DNA of 64,000 nt from Romanomermis culicivorax (taxonomy: Eukaryota > Nematoda > Enoplea > Mermithida > Mermithidae), in NCBI GenBank assembly GCA_963922205.1, contig CAWUHX010000168.1, positions 77,501-141,500 on the forward strand, read 5' to 3'. Below are positions 24,151-36,379 of the stretch, piece by piece (position 1 is the stretch's first letter; each line of letters begins with the position of its first letter). Both the position numbers and the translations under genes were made by a program. The notes beneath the pieces were generated by a model. The model did not search any database. It had not been told where the DNA came from and saw only the letters and a program-made list of their open reading frames with translations.

Positions 24151-24559
24151 ATTTGAGGCCCAGGATATCACTGCAGATGACCTGATTCAGTTCACATGAC
24201 TCAGGCTTGCAGACTCCCAATCAACAGGTAATACCAAAAAAGTTGGGAAGAGAATTGAATTGTTGTAAATGTGAATTTTCAGGCAGGGTAGGCTCATACT
24301 TCAATGGTGTAAATGTTTACCCTAATATATGTTTTACTACTTACGGGCATGAAATAATGCAGGATAGTGTATCTCAATTTATAAATAATGAAATGAAAAT
24401 ATCTGGATATGTTAAGAACTCTTTTTTTTGCTCAAAAATTGTAAAATTCTACTTTTTTGTCACCAAAAATGTCGAAAAATCACCTTTTTCCAACCAAAAA
24501 ATCACAAAGTTTGCCATTTTTATCAACATTGTATGTCTGGATTGAATTGGCCTTACGAC

Positions 24560-25440
24560 TTGTGCATTTTTTGATCTTCTAATGGCTGAAAAACATATTC
24601 ATCATTGTCCGAATTGAAATCCACATTTCGTACTCACTATGAAGCAGGCTCGAGAACCAAATATGTTAGAATTTTTCTGTTCCAATATGGATGTATATGT
24701 AAATTTGCATATAAATTATGCAAATGCATCAAGGAACCTGGTTTTGTGTCTGATCTAAATAACATGAAGTGAAATATCAGAGTTAATTTAAATTGATTGT
24801 CAAATCAAGTTTAGAAAAACACCAATCATTGTTTCAGTTCTAGAATTCTTGAAAGCTTGGCCAGCATTTAATTCAGACATGCACTGCGGGAATTTTCCAT
24901 AGGGCCAGGGTCGTAGGAAAAAAAGTTCCGCGAGCATGTTTTTCACACAGAATATGCACAAAAAACATCAAAGGAGATGTCTTGGAAAAAGTTTGGGGAA
25001 GGTTTGATGATTTTTTTAGGGCCAAGGGGTGTCCAGGATCTCAGGTAGGAGGGTCGACCCCCTGTACCCCCTTTGTACAGAATTTCACCATTTAGTATGT
25101 TCTGGTACCTTAGGTACCAATGCTATAACATAGGTAATGATTGAGGATAGATGAGAAAAGTTGTGCTCATTTAGGTATATACGTGACCATAAGGGCATGC
25201 AGACGGATGCCTTCAGATGTGTGTGGTGCAGGCTGCTATCAGATCACTTCCACTATGGGGTCATTTCCTCGACAGGGTCACTAAAATCACTAGCGTCACT
25301 TTTGCCTAGAAGCCATTTCCACTACTGATTCATTTGTCAGTAGCAGAAATGATGCAGTTGTGGTAGTTGCCTGGTGGTCGAAGTGTCCACTATCTACCTC
25401 AATGCTCTCATGCTCATGTGACAAAGTAGTTGAGGACAAT
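24560..25440 (+). repeat. Dispersed repeat duplicated at 40160-41600
   Basis: Co-linear diverged matches include TAGAATTTTTCTGT, GATGTATATG.AAATTTGCAT, CTAAATAACATGAAG, TTTTAGAATTCTTGAAA, AATGCTATAA.AT.GG.AATGATT, ATCACTTCCAC.ATGGGGTC and CTATCTACCT.AATGCTCT. Part of it is an inverted 'CCTGAGACCC' repeat. Confidence 0.8.
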
Positions 25441-25589
25441 TATTAAGAAATTTATGAAATAAAATTTAATCCTAAAATTTTGAATTTAAAGTTGCATTTG
25501 AAATACAAAACTTCTACACTTCAAGGTGGTGGCTGAAAAGAGCCGGTTGCTCAAAAGATGACTAGTAGCCAATGTAGAGATTTATCCGC

Positions 25590-25790
25590 TGAATCAATAA
25601 TCAGTGCTAAATGATACATATCTTACAGTATGATCACATAATATGATGTGCAGGTACATTTCATGTACTGCATTTTTCCACAAAGGTCTAGAACCTTCCA
25701 CAATATTCTATAATATTCTTTCACATTCTACAATATTCTAGAACCCACCGTGATTTAGTATGATAGTATATAAGCCGTGTTGTTTTGTAT
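25590..25790 (+). repeat. Heat-shock-element-bearing dispersed repeat, copy 2
   Basis: Contains TAGAACCTTC, several AATATTCTA pentamers and TTCTAGAA, ending GTATATAAGCCGTGTTGTTT. Matches 34735-34910 in the same orientation and 17690-17850 inverted. Confidence 0.8.
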
Positions 25791-25799
25791 ATATTCAAA

Positions 25800-26710
25800 G
25801 AAGGGAAGGTGGAGCTACATATTGAAATTTTCCATCCTGAAAAGTGGGCGGAGCCTAATATTGATTGTTATGCGCCACCCATTTTTGTTCAATAAAAACT
25901 TTTTGAACCACTGTTGCTCCGCCTCTGGGCTGAAACCCAGGAAGTAAGGGTTGCGCTCAACTCTGTCCACTCCCCATCACAAAAATTCCCTCTTTGAGCA
26001 CCTATGGGACATGGAGCAACAAATTGAATTTTTCCATCCTGAAAAGTAGGCGGAGCATAACATTGATAGTTATGACCCGCCTATTTTTGTCCAATAAAAA
26101 ATTCTGGAACTGCTGTCACTCTGGCTCCTGGTCTCACCCCAGAATTCAGGGGTTATGCCCAACCCCAGGCAGTCTGGACATCAACAATCCACTCCATAGT
26201 CTTTGGGCACTAATGCGAGGCGGAGTCCGCTTGAAAAAATTCATTCTCAAAAGTAGGTGGAGCATTATATTGATTGTTATGCTCCGCCCATTTTTGTCCA
26301 ATAAAAAATTCTGGAACTACTGTTGCTGCGCCTTCTGGTGGAACCCCATAATTCAGGGGTTCTGCCCAACCCCAGGCAGTCTTGATGTCAGAAATCCACT
26401 TCATAGCCTTCAGGCACTATGCCAGGTGAAGCAATATCTTGAGAATTTCATCGTGAAAAGTAGGCGGAGCATAATTTTGATTGTTATGCCCCGCCTATTT
26501 TTGTTGAATAAAAAATTTTGCAACTACTGCTGCTCGGCCTACTTTCTGAACCTCAGAATTCAGGGGTTCTGTCCAACCCCAGGCAGTCCTGATGTCCAAA
26601 ATGTGAAGGGGAGCAACATCTCCTTGAAAATGTTCATTCTAGAAAGTAGGCGGAGCAACATCTTGAAAATTTTTATTCTGAAAATTAGGCGGAGCATAAC
26701 TTCGATTGTT
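25800..26710 (+). repeat. ~205-bp tandem repeat
   Basis: Four to five units marked by CCTGAAAAGTAGGCGGAGC, TTGATTGTTATGC.CCGCC, ATTTTTGTCCAATAAAAAAT and CAGGGGTTCTGCCCAACCCC. The 283-codon frame across it is a repeat translation. Confidence 0.9.
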
Positions 26711-26714
26711 TATA

Positions 26715-27230
26715 TCTACTTTACACTGATCGTTATATATTTCTTTTTTTATGTTTTCCTTTTTATTTTTTATTTTTTTTTTATTCTCTCCTCATTACCT
26801 TATTTTTGTTTTACTTTCTTCCTCTCTTTGGTTTCTTTCTTTTAATTATCTTTTTTTTCATTCATTTTTTAATTTTTTTTAATCTTGCTTTTGTTCTTCG
26901 TTTAATTTTTCCTATTTGTATTATTTCATATTTTCTTCATTTTTTTGATTTTTAACTGCTGTTTTTTCTACTTATTTGTATTATTTCTAAACAACTTTTC
27001 CTTTTCATTTCATTATTTACCTTTTTTTTACCATTACATAAACTTTTCCTTTTCGTTTCATTATTTACCTTTTTCATTGTTTCTACTTCCTTGCTTTCTC
27101 TTTTTTCTTTCTATATTATTCTGTTTCCATTTTATTTTATTTTCTTGTTTTCAGTTTCTTCTAATTTCATTTTCTTTTGATATTTTTCATGAGGATTATT
27201 AAAATTCAAGTGTGCTATAACATGTTTTTG
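26715..27230. repeat. T-rich low-complexity tract
   Basis: TTTTATTTCATTATTTACC-type sequence with one ~50-bp duplication. No gene seen. Confidence 0.85.
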
Positions 27231-27254
27231 TGTTTATAACGTAGAATTTTTTTC

Positions 27255-27560
27255 GACATCTCATAACATACTGATATGTTATAGCATAGTCCTATGTTCT
27301 AACATATCCCATGTTAAAACATTCAACATGTTATACCATAGGGTATGGTATAGCCCAAAAATGAGAAATTGAAAAAGAAAGAAAAGAAAAAGAATGGACC
27401 ATCATTCATTTGCATGCCGACTTCCGAAAGTATGGAGATTTTTCATACAGGTTATTGAAATTTGAGTGTGCTCATTTTTCAACATGTTATAACATACTCC
27501 TATGTTATAACATATTCCATGTTAAAACATACAACATGTTATAACATAGGGTATGGTATA
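27255..27560. repeat. ATGTTATAACAT palindrome clusters
   Basis: CATGTTATA(A/C)CATA and TATGTTATAGCATA palindromes occur in two clusters separated by a copied AGAAA-rich segment. The same palindrome family reappears at 52560-52680, 54390-55390, 56040-56110 and 63820-64000. Confidence 0.85.
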
Positions 27561-28210
27561 GCACAAAGAATGAAAAATAAAAAAAAAGAAATGGAAAAGA
27601 AAAGGAAAGGAAAAGAATGAAAACAGAAGAAAAGAAAAAAGGAAAAAGATGAGAAAAGGGAAGGAAAGGGAAGAAAAGAAAAGGAAAAGAAAGGAAAGGA
27701 GAAAGAAAAGAAAGAAAAGGAAAGGAAAAAGAGAAAGGAAAAGAAAAAGAAAAGGGAGGGAGATTAAAGGAGAGGGAGGGAACGGAAAGGAAATGAAAAG
27801 AAAAAAGAAAAGAAAGGAAAAGAAAAAGGCAAGGGAAGGAAAGGAAAGGAAAAATGGATGGAAAAGAATGAAAAGAAAAGGAAAGGAAAGGAGAGTAAGG
27901 GAAAGGAAAGGAAAAAAAAGGAAAGGAAAAAAGAACAGAAAGGAAAGGAAAAGAAAGGAAAGAAAAGAAAAGGCAAAGAACGAAAATAAAAGAAAGGTAT
28001 AGAAAAAAAGGAAAGAAAAAAAAGAAGGTAAGGGAAAGGAAAGGAATGAAAACAAAAAAACAGAAAAAAAGAATGGAAAGGAAAGGAAAGAAAAGGAAAA
28101 CAACAAAAAGAACAGAAAGGAAAGGAAAAGAAAAGAAAGGAGAGGAAAAGAAAAGAAAAAAAGAAAGGAAATGAAAAGAAAAAGAAAAGAAAAAAGGAAA
28201 CAAAAAACCA
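27556..28210 (+). repeat. Polypurine tract, AAAGG-type repeats
   Basis: About 650 bp almost free of pyrimidines on the plus strand (GGAAAGGAAAAGAAAAGAAA). The reverse strand gives the long Phe/Ser/Leu-rich frames (up to 285 codons), which I reject as genes. Confidence 0.95.
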
Positions 28211-28351
28211 TCATTGATTTGCATGTCCACTTCCCAATGCCTAAGTGGCCAGCTACAGTATGCCCAACATGTTGCCAAGAATTTAATAGACCATTTAACA
28301 ACTCCACTAAGAAAAAGGCGAACGTGGAAAACACAATAGGTTTTCGCACAG

Positions 28352-28960
28352 TTCCACAACATCAGGCTAGGAATTGAGTTTTATGGTTCCCAAATCCTGG
28401 TCCACTTGTTTGATATCCGTAACAATTCCTCTATTCAAGTGTTTTCCTTGCTTACACTCGTTCGATCAAAAGGCTACAGCGCTAACTCGAACAGTTTGGC
28501 CTTTAGAATTTTTGCGGGTAGGGACGACAATGTCGAAGGCGCCATTTTTTTACCTATGGTCACATTTTTGATTTTCATATGCGAAACTTCCAGTTTTTTT
28601 GGCTCTGAAAATTTGGGGAAAAATGATACTGTTTTAAACTTGGGTTATATTTGTAAGGTTTGTCAATTTTTGGGTCAATGGTAAATACAGGTTACTGTAG
28701 CTGAATAACCTGCAGATCGGACTGATTACTAAAACATTCTTAATTTATTCTCTCTTCTTCAGAATCGTCAACGAAAACGTCAAGGAACGAACGGCAACGA
28801 CAACGATCAGGAAAAACGCCAAGGTAATTTGAAAGGAAATTCTTAGTCTCGCAACGAAAATATGTTTCTTCCAGCTTCCAATGGACGCAAAAACCGGACG
28901 GAAAGACAACGTTTTACCAGCGACCCTATGACAAAATTAGGGAGCAGAGAAGAAAAGCAG
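28352..28960 (+). CDS. Possible exons of an unrecognised gene
   Basis: An open frame from an acceptor near 28351 encodes a non-repetitive mixed sequence (GIEFYGSQILVHLFDIRNNS, SNSLAFRIFAGRDDNVEGAI). It reaches a donor after GYICK (AAG|GTTTGT). Two short exons follow in phase: 28763-28823 after CTTCTTCAG (NRQRKRQGTNGNDNDQEKRQ), then a 51-bp intron, then 28875-28960 (GRKNRTERQRFTSDPMTKLG) ending at CAG|GTAAGC. The small exons have consensus nematode splice sites and encode a basic, probably disordered stretch. No start or stop is assigned and I recognise no family. Confidence 0.45.
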
Positions 28961-29530
28961 GTAAGCTGAATTTATTAATAAAATGTTGAAGTGATTTTAA
29001 CGTACAAAACAGACATATTTATATAAATAAAAAGACATAAAAAAGACAAAAAAACTAGGTAATAACGTCATAAAGTCACATAATATTAGATCATAATCTA
29101 AGTAGGCGTAGTCGTAAAAAGAGTTGCATGACGTAGGGCGAAGATTCTTGACGTAATGGCTACAGTAGGATCGGATAGCGTAGGTTTGCCTGGTGTGTGT
29201 GCGAGTGGGGGAGAGTCGCTGTTTACTGTAGGTTTCTTAATTATTGATCGGTTTATAGCGCTCTCACATATTTTACTGTAACTAAAAAGTAGGACGAATT
29301 TTACAACAGCAGTTTTTTTACCCAAAAAAAACAAAATAAAAAACAAAAAAAAATTGAGAAACAAAAAAACTGAATATTTTTCTTTCTTTTTTAAATTTTC
29401 TTCACTTTACACTCTTTTGTAAAATTTCAGAAAAAGCACAAAAAACAAAAATAAATTTAAAAAAGAAAGAAAAATACTTTTGGAAGCTTCTTTACGCTTT
29501 ACATTTTTGCAAAATTTCAAAAAAGAAAAC
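28961..29530. other. Intronic or intergenic, nothing recognised
   Basis: Follows the GTAAGC donor at 28961. A minus-strand frame (29098-29364) has mixed composition, but I found no splice context to support it. Confidence 0.4.
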
Positions 29531-29539
29531 ATCCTTTAA

Positions 29540-30410
29540 TAATGATGTAGTTACTTATAGACTACACTACTAACTATGACCAGACTGTTCTAACAACTAT
29601 TGAAAGACTATAGTAGCACTAAGGTTACAGACATACTGTAGTAGTAACTATAGACAGATTATTGTGGTGAGTACTGACAGTTACCAACTGACTAAAGTAG
29701 TGCTAAAGATAGGAACAGAAACTTACTTACTGACTATAGTAGTTCTGTAGTTATCAACATGTTATTGTAGGGACTACTAACACACTTGAGTTATCCTGTA
29801 GTTACCAACATACTGTAATAGTGATAACTAACAAATTAGATTAGTGGTGAAGTTACCAGTTGACTACAGTAGGGACAACTAACAGGCCATACTAGTGGTG
29901 AAGTTACCAACAGACTATAGTAGTGACTGCCAACAGACTATATTAGTTAACAATAGACTGTTATAGTGACTACTATCAGATTATAGTAGTAATGAAGTTA
30001 CTGACAGATTGAACTAGTAACTATAGCACTAACTACACACAGATTATTGCCGAGTGTAGTGACAGTTACCGGCTGACTATGGTGGTGACTGCCATAAGAC
30101 TATAGTAGTACTGTAGTTAACAATCGACTGTAATAGTGAATACTACAAGACTTTAGTAGTGCTGGAGTAGTGGACAGATCATACTAGTAACTATACTACT
30201 GACTACACTGAGATTATTGCAGCATATACGGACAGTTACCAACTGAGTAAAGTAGTTCTAAAGTTACTAACAGAAAGTTACTGACTATAGTAGTTCTGTA
30301 GTTATCAACAAATTGTGGTAGCAACTACTTAGAGACTAGAGTCATGTTGCAGACTATAGTAGTACTGTAGTTAACAATAGACCATAATAGTGACTACATC
30401 ACACCCTAGA
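29540..30410. repeat. ACTATAGTAGT-type satellite, array 1
   Basis: Degenerate units of about 25-50 bp built from GACTATAGTAGT, AACTACTAACAGA and GAAGTTACCAACAG. Further arrays lie at 33180-34075, 34280-34735 and 35040-35190. Confidence 0.88.
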
Positions 30411-30429
30411 ATTCATGTTTTACTGAAAA

Positions 30430-33170
30430 ACCAAATTTTTCCAGGGCTGATTTTCCACAGGTTTTTATCCAAAAGAGCAAAAAAAATTGACAAAAAAACA
30501 AAGAAAAACATGAATAGTTTTTTTTTGTTTTTTCAATTCCCCTTTACATTTTTTGTAAATTTCTAGAAAAAATGGAGAAAAAAATTAAAAAAGAAAGAAA
30601 AACATGAGCAGTTTTATATTTTTTAAAAGCTTTTTTACGCTTTACATTTTTGCGAAATTCCAAAAAAGGAAGAAAACAGAAAAATAACAAAAAATAGTAT
30701 ATATACAAAGTTGAAAAGTAGCGAAAATACAAAAGTGAAAAGGGAACAAAAATAGCAAATTAAACAATAATAAAAAAGAAACATTAAATAGTAAAAGTTG
30801 AAATGGAAAAATTGTAAAAATCAGAAAAGTAAAAAAACAACAATTTGATGGTAAATAGAAAATTAGGAGAAAAAAGCAAGAAAAGGTAAAAGAAAGAAAA
30901 GTAAAAAACAAAAAAGAAACAATAGTTTAAAAAATAGAATGTTGAAAAGAAACAAAAATTCTGAAAAAACAAACACAAAATGGTAAAAAAAGAAATGTAG
31001 AAAAGAAAACAAAAATTATAAACAAAGGGAAAAAAGCATTTTAAAAAAGAAAGGCAAAAAAAATAGTTGAAAAAAAGAAAAAATCCAAAAATTACAAAAA
31101 TAGGATGTTTACAAAAAGGAAAAAAATGGTAAAAATATAAAAATAAAAAAGGTAAAGAAAAAATCGTAAATGAAGAAGTTAACAAACAAAAGTAAAAAAG
31201 GTAAAAGATAGAAAACTAAAGAAGGAAACAAAAATGATAGAAAAGTATTATATGATACAAAGAAGTAGAAAATAGAAAACTAAAGAAAAAGAAACAGAAA
31301 ACAATAAAAAATATAAAAGTAGCAAAAAAACAGTAAAAAAGTAAAAAACAGCAGAAAATTGTGGAAAAAGTTAAAAAACAAAAAATGGTAAAGCATAGAA
31401 AAGTAAACAAAACGAAACAAAAAATAATAACAAATGTAAAAGCAGCAAAAAAAGTAAAAAAGCAAAAACCAACACAAAATTGTGAAAAAATTTAAAAAAC
31501 AAAAACAAAAAAGGTAAAGAATAGAAAAGTAAAAAAATAGTGAAATGGAATCATAAAGTAGTAAAAAATGGAACAGTAAAAAATACAAAATATGGTAAAT
31601 AATAGGAAAAATTTTAAAAGAACAAAAGTAAAAAAAAAACAAAAATGATGTAAAAAAATGAAAAATGTTAAAAAATTAAAAAGTAAAAAACGAAAAGTGA
31701 ACAAAAAACTTCAAAAAATTATAAAAATGAAACAGGTGAAAAGCAAAAAAATGACAAAACAAAGAAAAACATGAATAATTTCCTTTGTTTTTTCAATTTT
31801 TCTTTGCCTTACACTATTTGTAAAATTTCAGGAAAAGCAAAAAAATGAGAAAAAAAGAATTAAAAAAGAAAAAAAGATGATTTTTCATGCTTTACATTTT
31901 TTATAAAATTTCAAAAAGGAAGAAAACAGAAAAAAACAAAAAACTAAAAAATAGTATATACAAAATTGAAAAAGTAAGATAAAGGAAACAAAAATTGGAA
32001 AGTAAAAAAAATAAACAAAAACAAAAATTAAACAATAGTAAAAAGCAGTCATTAATTAATAAAAAAGAAACATTAAATTGTAGAAGAAGAAATGAGAAAA
32101 GTTGTAACAATTAGAAAAGTAAAAAAACAAAACTTTGGTGAAAAATAGAAAAGTAAAAAAAGAACAAAAAAAGTTAGAGAAAGAAGAGTAAAAATTGGAA
32201 AAAAGTAGTTAAAAAAAGAAGAATATTAAAAAAACAAAAAAGTAAAAAAAGAAACAGAAAATTGTAAAAAATGGAAACCTAAAAAATGAAAACAAAAATT
32301 GCTAAGAAAAGGATTTAAAAAAAAAGCAAAAAAATAGTTGAAAATATAAAAAAGTGAAAAATTACAAAAAAAGAAAGTTTAGAAAAAGGTACAAAAAATG
32401 GTAAAAAATAGAAAGTAAAAGAAACAAAAAAAGTAATACAAAGAAAAGTAAAAATAGTTTAAAGAATAGAATAGTGAAAAACTCAAAAAAATGAAAAAAG
32501 AAACATCAAATGGTAAAAAAAGAAAAATAAAAAATGAAAACAAAAATTGGTAGAAAAAGGAAAGCAAAAAAAATAGAAAAAATTCAAAAATTTCAAAAAT
32601 AGAAAGTTTAGAAAGGAACAAAAAAACGTAAAAATACAAAAATAAAAAAGGGAAAGAAAAAATGGTAAATGAAAAAGCAAAAAAACAAAAAAATGGTAAA
32701 ACATAAAAGTAAAAAACAAAAGTATAGAAAACTAAAGTAAGAAACAAAAAATGTATACAATGGAAAAATATTAAAAGATACAAAAAAGATAGAAAATAGG
32801 AAAGTAAACAAAAAGAAAGAAAAAATTGTGAAGAAAATAAAAGAACAAAAAAAGCTAAAGAATAGAAAAGTAAAAAAATGAAAAAGTAAAAAAAGAACCA
32901 AAAATGATGAAAAGTATAAAAAGAAAAAAACGAAAAATGTTAAAAAATGAAAAAGTAAAAAACGAAAACTAAACAAAAAATTATAAAAATGAAACAAATG
33001 AAAAGCGAGAAAAATTGACAAAACAAACAAAACATCAATAATTTTCTTTCTTTTTCCAATTTTTTTCACTTTACAGTTTTTGTAAAACTAGAGAAAAATA
33101 ACAAAAATTAAAGAAAAACAAAAAAAAAATCAAAAAAAAGAAAAAAATAAGCAGCTTTTTATAGTTATTT
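30430..33170. repeat. A-rich low-complexity tract
   Basis: AAAAAGTAAAAAA and AAAAATGGTAAA units with local duplications. The Phe-rich minus-strand frames are artefacts. Confidence 0.9.
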
Positions 33171-33179
33171 ATAGTTTAT

Positions 33180-34075
33180 ATATTTACACTTCATAATGGT
33201 AACTATGGTGGTAACTACAGTCAGATTATTGCGGTGAGTATGGACAGTTACCAACTGACTAAAGTAGTGCTAGAGTTACTAACTGACAGTTACTGGTAAA
33301 CTGTAATAGTTCTAGTATTGTATTTAACAATAGACTATAATAGTGACTACTAACAAACTATAGTAGCGCTAAAGTTACTGACAGATTATAGTGGTAACTA
33401 CAGTGGTAACTATAAACAGATTATAGCAGTTAGTACTGGCAGTTACCAACTGACTACAAGTTTTGAAGTTACTAACAGACAAAAGTTGTGCTGTAGTTAT
33501 CAGCAAATTATGGTAGCAACTACTAATAGACTAGAATCTCGCTGAAGTTACCAACATGCTAAAGGAGTATAGTGGTGCTAAAGTTAAAGACAGATTATAG
33601 TAGTAACTATAGATACATTGTAGTAGTTAGTACTGACAGTTACTAACTGACTAAAGTAGTTTTAAAGTTACCAACAGATAGTTACTAACTGACTATAGTA
33701 GTGCTGCAGTTATCGACCTACCACAGTAGCAACTACTAACAGACTAGATTGCCAACATACTGTAGTACTGGTAACTAACAAATTAGAGTAGTCGTGAAGT
33801 TACCAGCTAACTATACTAGTGACAACTAACTGGCTGTACTAGTGCTGAAGTTACCAACAGACTATAGTTGTGCTGAAGTTACCAATGCACTATAATAGTG
33901 ACTACTGAGAGACAATAGCAGTGCTCAAGTTAGTAATAGACTATAGCAGTGAGGACTAACAGAATATGGTACTGCAGAAGTTAACAATGGACTATAGCAG
34001 TTACTATCAGCAGACTATAGTACTATATAGTTCTCTATGACTACTGTAAGTTAACTATGTGAGTTAACTATAGTT
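33180..34075. repeat. ACTATAGTAGT-type satellite, array 2
   Basis: Same family as 29540-30410, resuming after the A-rich tract. Confidence 0.88.
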
Positions 34076-34111
34076 CATCTTTTTTGTCCAAGTAAACACT
34101 GTAGCACTTAC

Positions 34112-34211
34112 CTGGTTTGTATGTTACGTATTGGAAAAAGTCGGCCAATGTCACTCAAGGGCACTGCACTGTTATCCATACATAACAGTCGTCCTTGCAG
34201 TTTGTGCATAT
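34112..34211 (-). CDS. Possible 100-bp exon, minus strand
   Basis: On the minus strand it is flanked by TTTTTTTCAG and CAG|GTAAGT, both strong consensus sites, and sits between satellites. One phase is open throughout (HKLQGRLLCMDNSAV, IGRLFPIRNIQT). Another phase gives a Cys-rich peptide (CTNCKDDCYVW) ending in a stop. Gene identity unknown. Confidence 0.45.
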
Positions 34212-34279
34212 CTGAAAAAAACAAGAATCAAAGTTAACCTTTAGACACCATCCACTAGCCTCGAGAACCATTTCATTTG

Positions 34280-34735
34280 AGGAAGTAACCGGGACTACTA
34301 ACACATAGTTACTAGTGGACTATAGTAGTGACTACTACTAGACTACAGTAGTAACTACTAACAGGCTATACTTAAAATTACAGACAGACTTTGGTTGTAA
34401 CTACTAGTAGACTATAGTAGTAACTATTACAAGACTATAGTAGACTATAGTAGTAACTACTAATGAACTACAGTACCATGAAAGTTTGTAATGGAATATA
34501 GTGGGGACTACTAACAGACTCTAAAAGTAACTACTAACAGACTCTAGTAGTAACTAATAACAGGCTATACTGAAAACTACAGACAGACTATAGTAGTAAC
34601 TACTAGTAGAGTATCATAGTAACTATTACAAGACTGTAGTAGACTATAGTAATGACCACAAATGAACTATAGTACTGTCAAAGTTAGTAATGGAGTATAG
34701 CAGGGACCATGGACAGCCTATAGTCGTGACCACTA
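34280..34735. repeat. ACTATAGTAGT-type satellite, array 3
   Basis: Same family. A block near 34370-34480 is repeated at about 34560-34680. Confidence 0.85.
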
Positions 34736-34910
34736 GATACATATGTTACAGTATGATGACATAATTTGATGTGCAGGTACATTTCGCATACTGCATTTTT
34801 GTAGAAAGTTCTAGAGACCTTCACAATATTCTATAATATTCTGTTCATGTATATCTAGAATATCTCCTGATAGTGTATAAGCCATGTTATTTTGATTAGT
34901 CGTTCAGTTA
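34735..34910 (+). repeat. Heat-shock-element-bearing dispersed repeat, copy 3
   Basis: Contains GAAAGTTCTAGAG, AATATTCTATAATATTCTG and the TATAAGCCATGTTATTTTG end shared with the other two copies. Confidence 0.78.
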
Positions 34911-35039
34911 TCTATTTTCCTATTTACTATATTACTATTGTATGTTGCGTTAGTTAGCCTTATTAAACTTAGCTATTTTCCAGCTATTATTCCACTTGGA
35001 TATCAACCAACTACTCAGTCCAGTTGTTTAAGGTAGAAC

Positions 35040-35190
35040 ACCATGGTAGTTACCAATAGACTATAGTAGTAACTATTAATAGACTATGGTACTAACTCTA
35101 AGAGACTATAGTAGTAACTACCACCAATTTTTAGTGACTACTAGTTAGTATAGTAGTAACTACTAACAAACTATAGTAGTTCTGGAACCA
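35040..35190. repeat. ACTATAGTAGT-type satellite, array 4
   Basis: Short array of the same family, e.g. GACTATAGTAGTAACTA. Confidence 0.8.
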
Positions 35191-35784
35191 CCACGCAACA
35201 TTACCTTGTCCATGTGAAATACTAATTGCCACCACAAAAAAAATCCACAAAGCAATTTCTCAACAATTCATATCCGAACTATAGTCAGTTTTTCTTACAA
35301 AAATGCCTGCAAAAAATGCAAAAAAGTCATAAAATTTTTCCTATAAATCACTCATTCCAGTTTTCTACAGTAAGATTTTGAAATAAATGTCCAAAACTTT
35401 TGTAATACGGACTATAGTCGGTCGTGGTTGCTTACGAAAGACGGCCATAAAATGGTATAAATATGGAAATAGTACTGGCTTTCTGGATCTATTTGGAGAA
35501 TTGTATACTGTAGCACCTGTGCATTGAACAAACATACTCCACATTGGTTTTGATGCATAGATTATGCAAATTAGCTTCAGTTTTGAAAATAGTGCTATAG
35601 ATTTTGTTCGAAATAGCATCAAATTGAAAATATAGAATTTTTTGACATCTAGTTTCTAGCACTTGTTCTTGTTTTGTTTTATTTTTTTGTTTTTGTTCTA
35701 CTTTGTTTTTTTCTTATTTTAGCTTCAAATTCAGACATTTAATTAACAACAAAAAATATTAATTCAACACAATTTGAAGTTTGA

Positions 35785-36103
35785 TCATGGATTTGTTTCC
35801 CCATTGTCACATGAGCCATAATCTGAAAGAAAAATAAACACATTTATGCAAAAGTATAGCAAAAAAGTTTACTTGTTGTAGTAGATTTTGCATAAGTAGA
35901 TCCACACTAATTACTGTAATTTCCACGTTCATGCTGCTTTAGAGGATAAGCGCAATCCTGAACAAAGATTTTTTTTTGAAAAAATGTAACATTACGAAGG
36001 CATTTTTTAGAAAAGTTTACACTTTTTGTGGAATTTGATGCAATTATTTAATTATTTGGACTTTGTCAGCTCCACTGCAGCCATTGTCTACTTGCTCAAA
36101 AAC
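35785..36103 (-). CDS. Possible three mini-exons, Cys-containing C-terminus
   Basis: Minus-strand segments 36103-36062, 35957-35915 and 35822-35785 join in phase (0, then 1). Acceptors are TTTTTCAG, TTTGTTCAG and TTCTTTCAG; donors are GTCCAA (weak) and GTAATT. They encode about 41 residues with four Cys (VDNGCSGADK, DCAYPLKQHERGNY, NYGSCDNGETNP) ending in TGA. The upstream part would lie beyond the TATAG array. Unrecognised. Confidence 0.35.
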
Positions 36104-36379
36104 CTGAAAAACAATTTGAATTCTGTTTCAAGATTAACACATTTTGGGTGAAAAACAAGGATTTTTGATAAAAAGTCAAGAAATGGAAATTTTTATGAAC
36201 AATTGAGTTTATCAGAATTCTGTCCCTTCACAGCACTCTGGTAGAAATCAAACTATATCTACATTTCCTACACTCACGAAGGAGTAGCTTACTGTAGACA
36301 ACTTTCAATATCTGAATATTCCAAATACATTTCGTTCCTCATCCCTCCTTCTTCAAAAGTTTCTCCCTATCTTCATACA

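Noticed and set aside
27505..28362. Long minus-strand frames (275-285 codons) rich in Phe, Ser, Leu and Pro
   Set aside because: Pure translation of the polypurine tract; several frames are open at once and there is no domain.
29098..29364. 88-codon minus-strand frame with mixed composition
   Set aside because: No splice sites or start context, N-terminal half is T-rich translation, and the plus strand is equally open.
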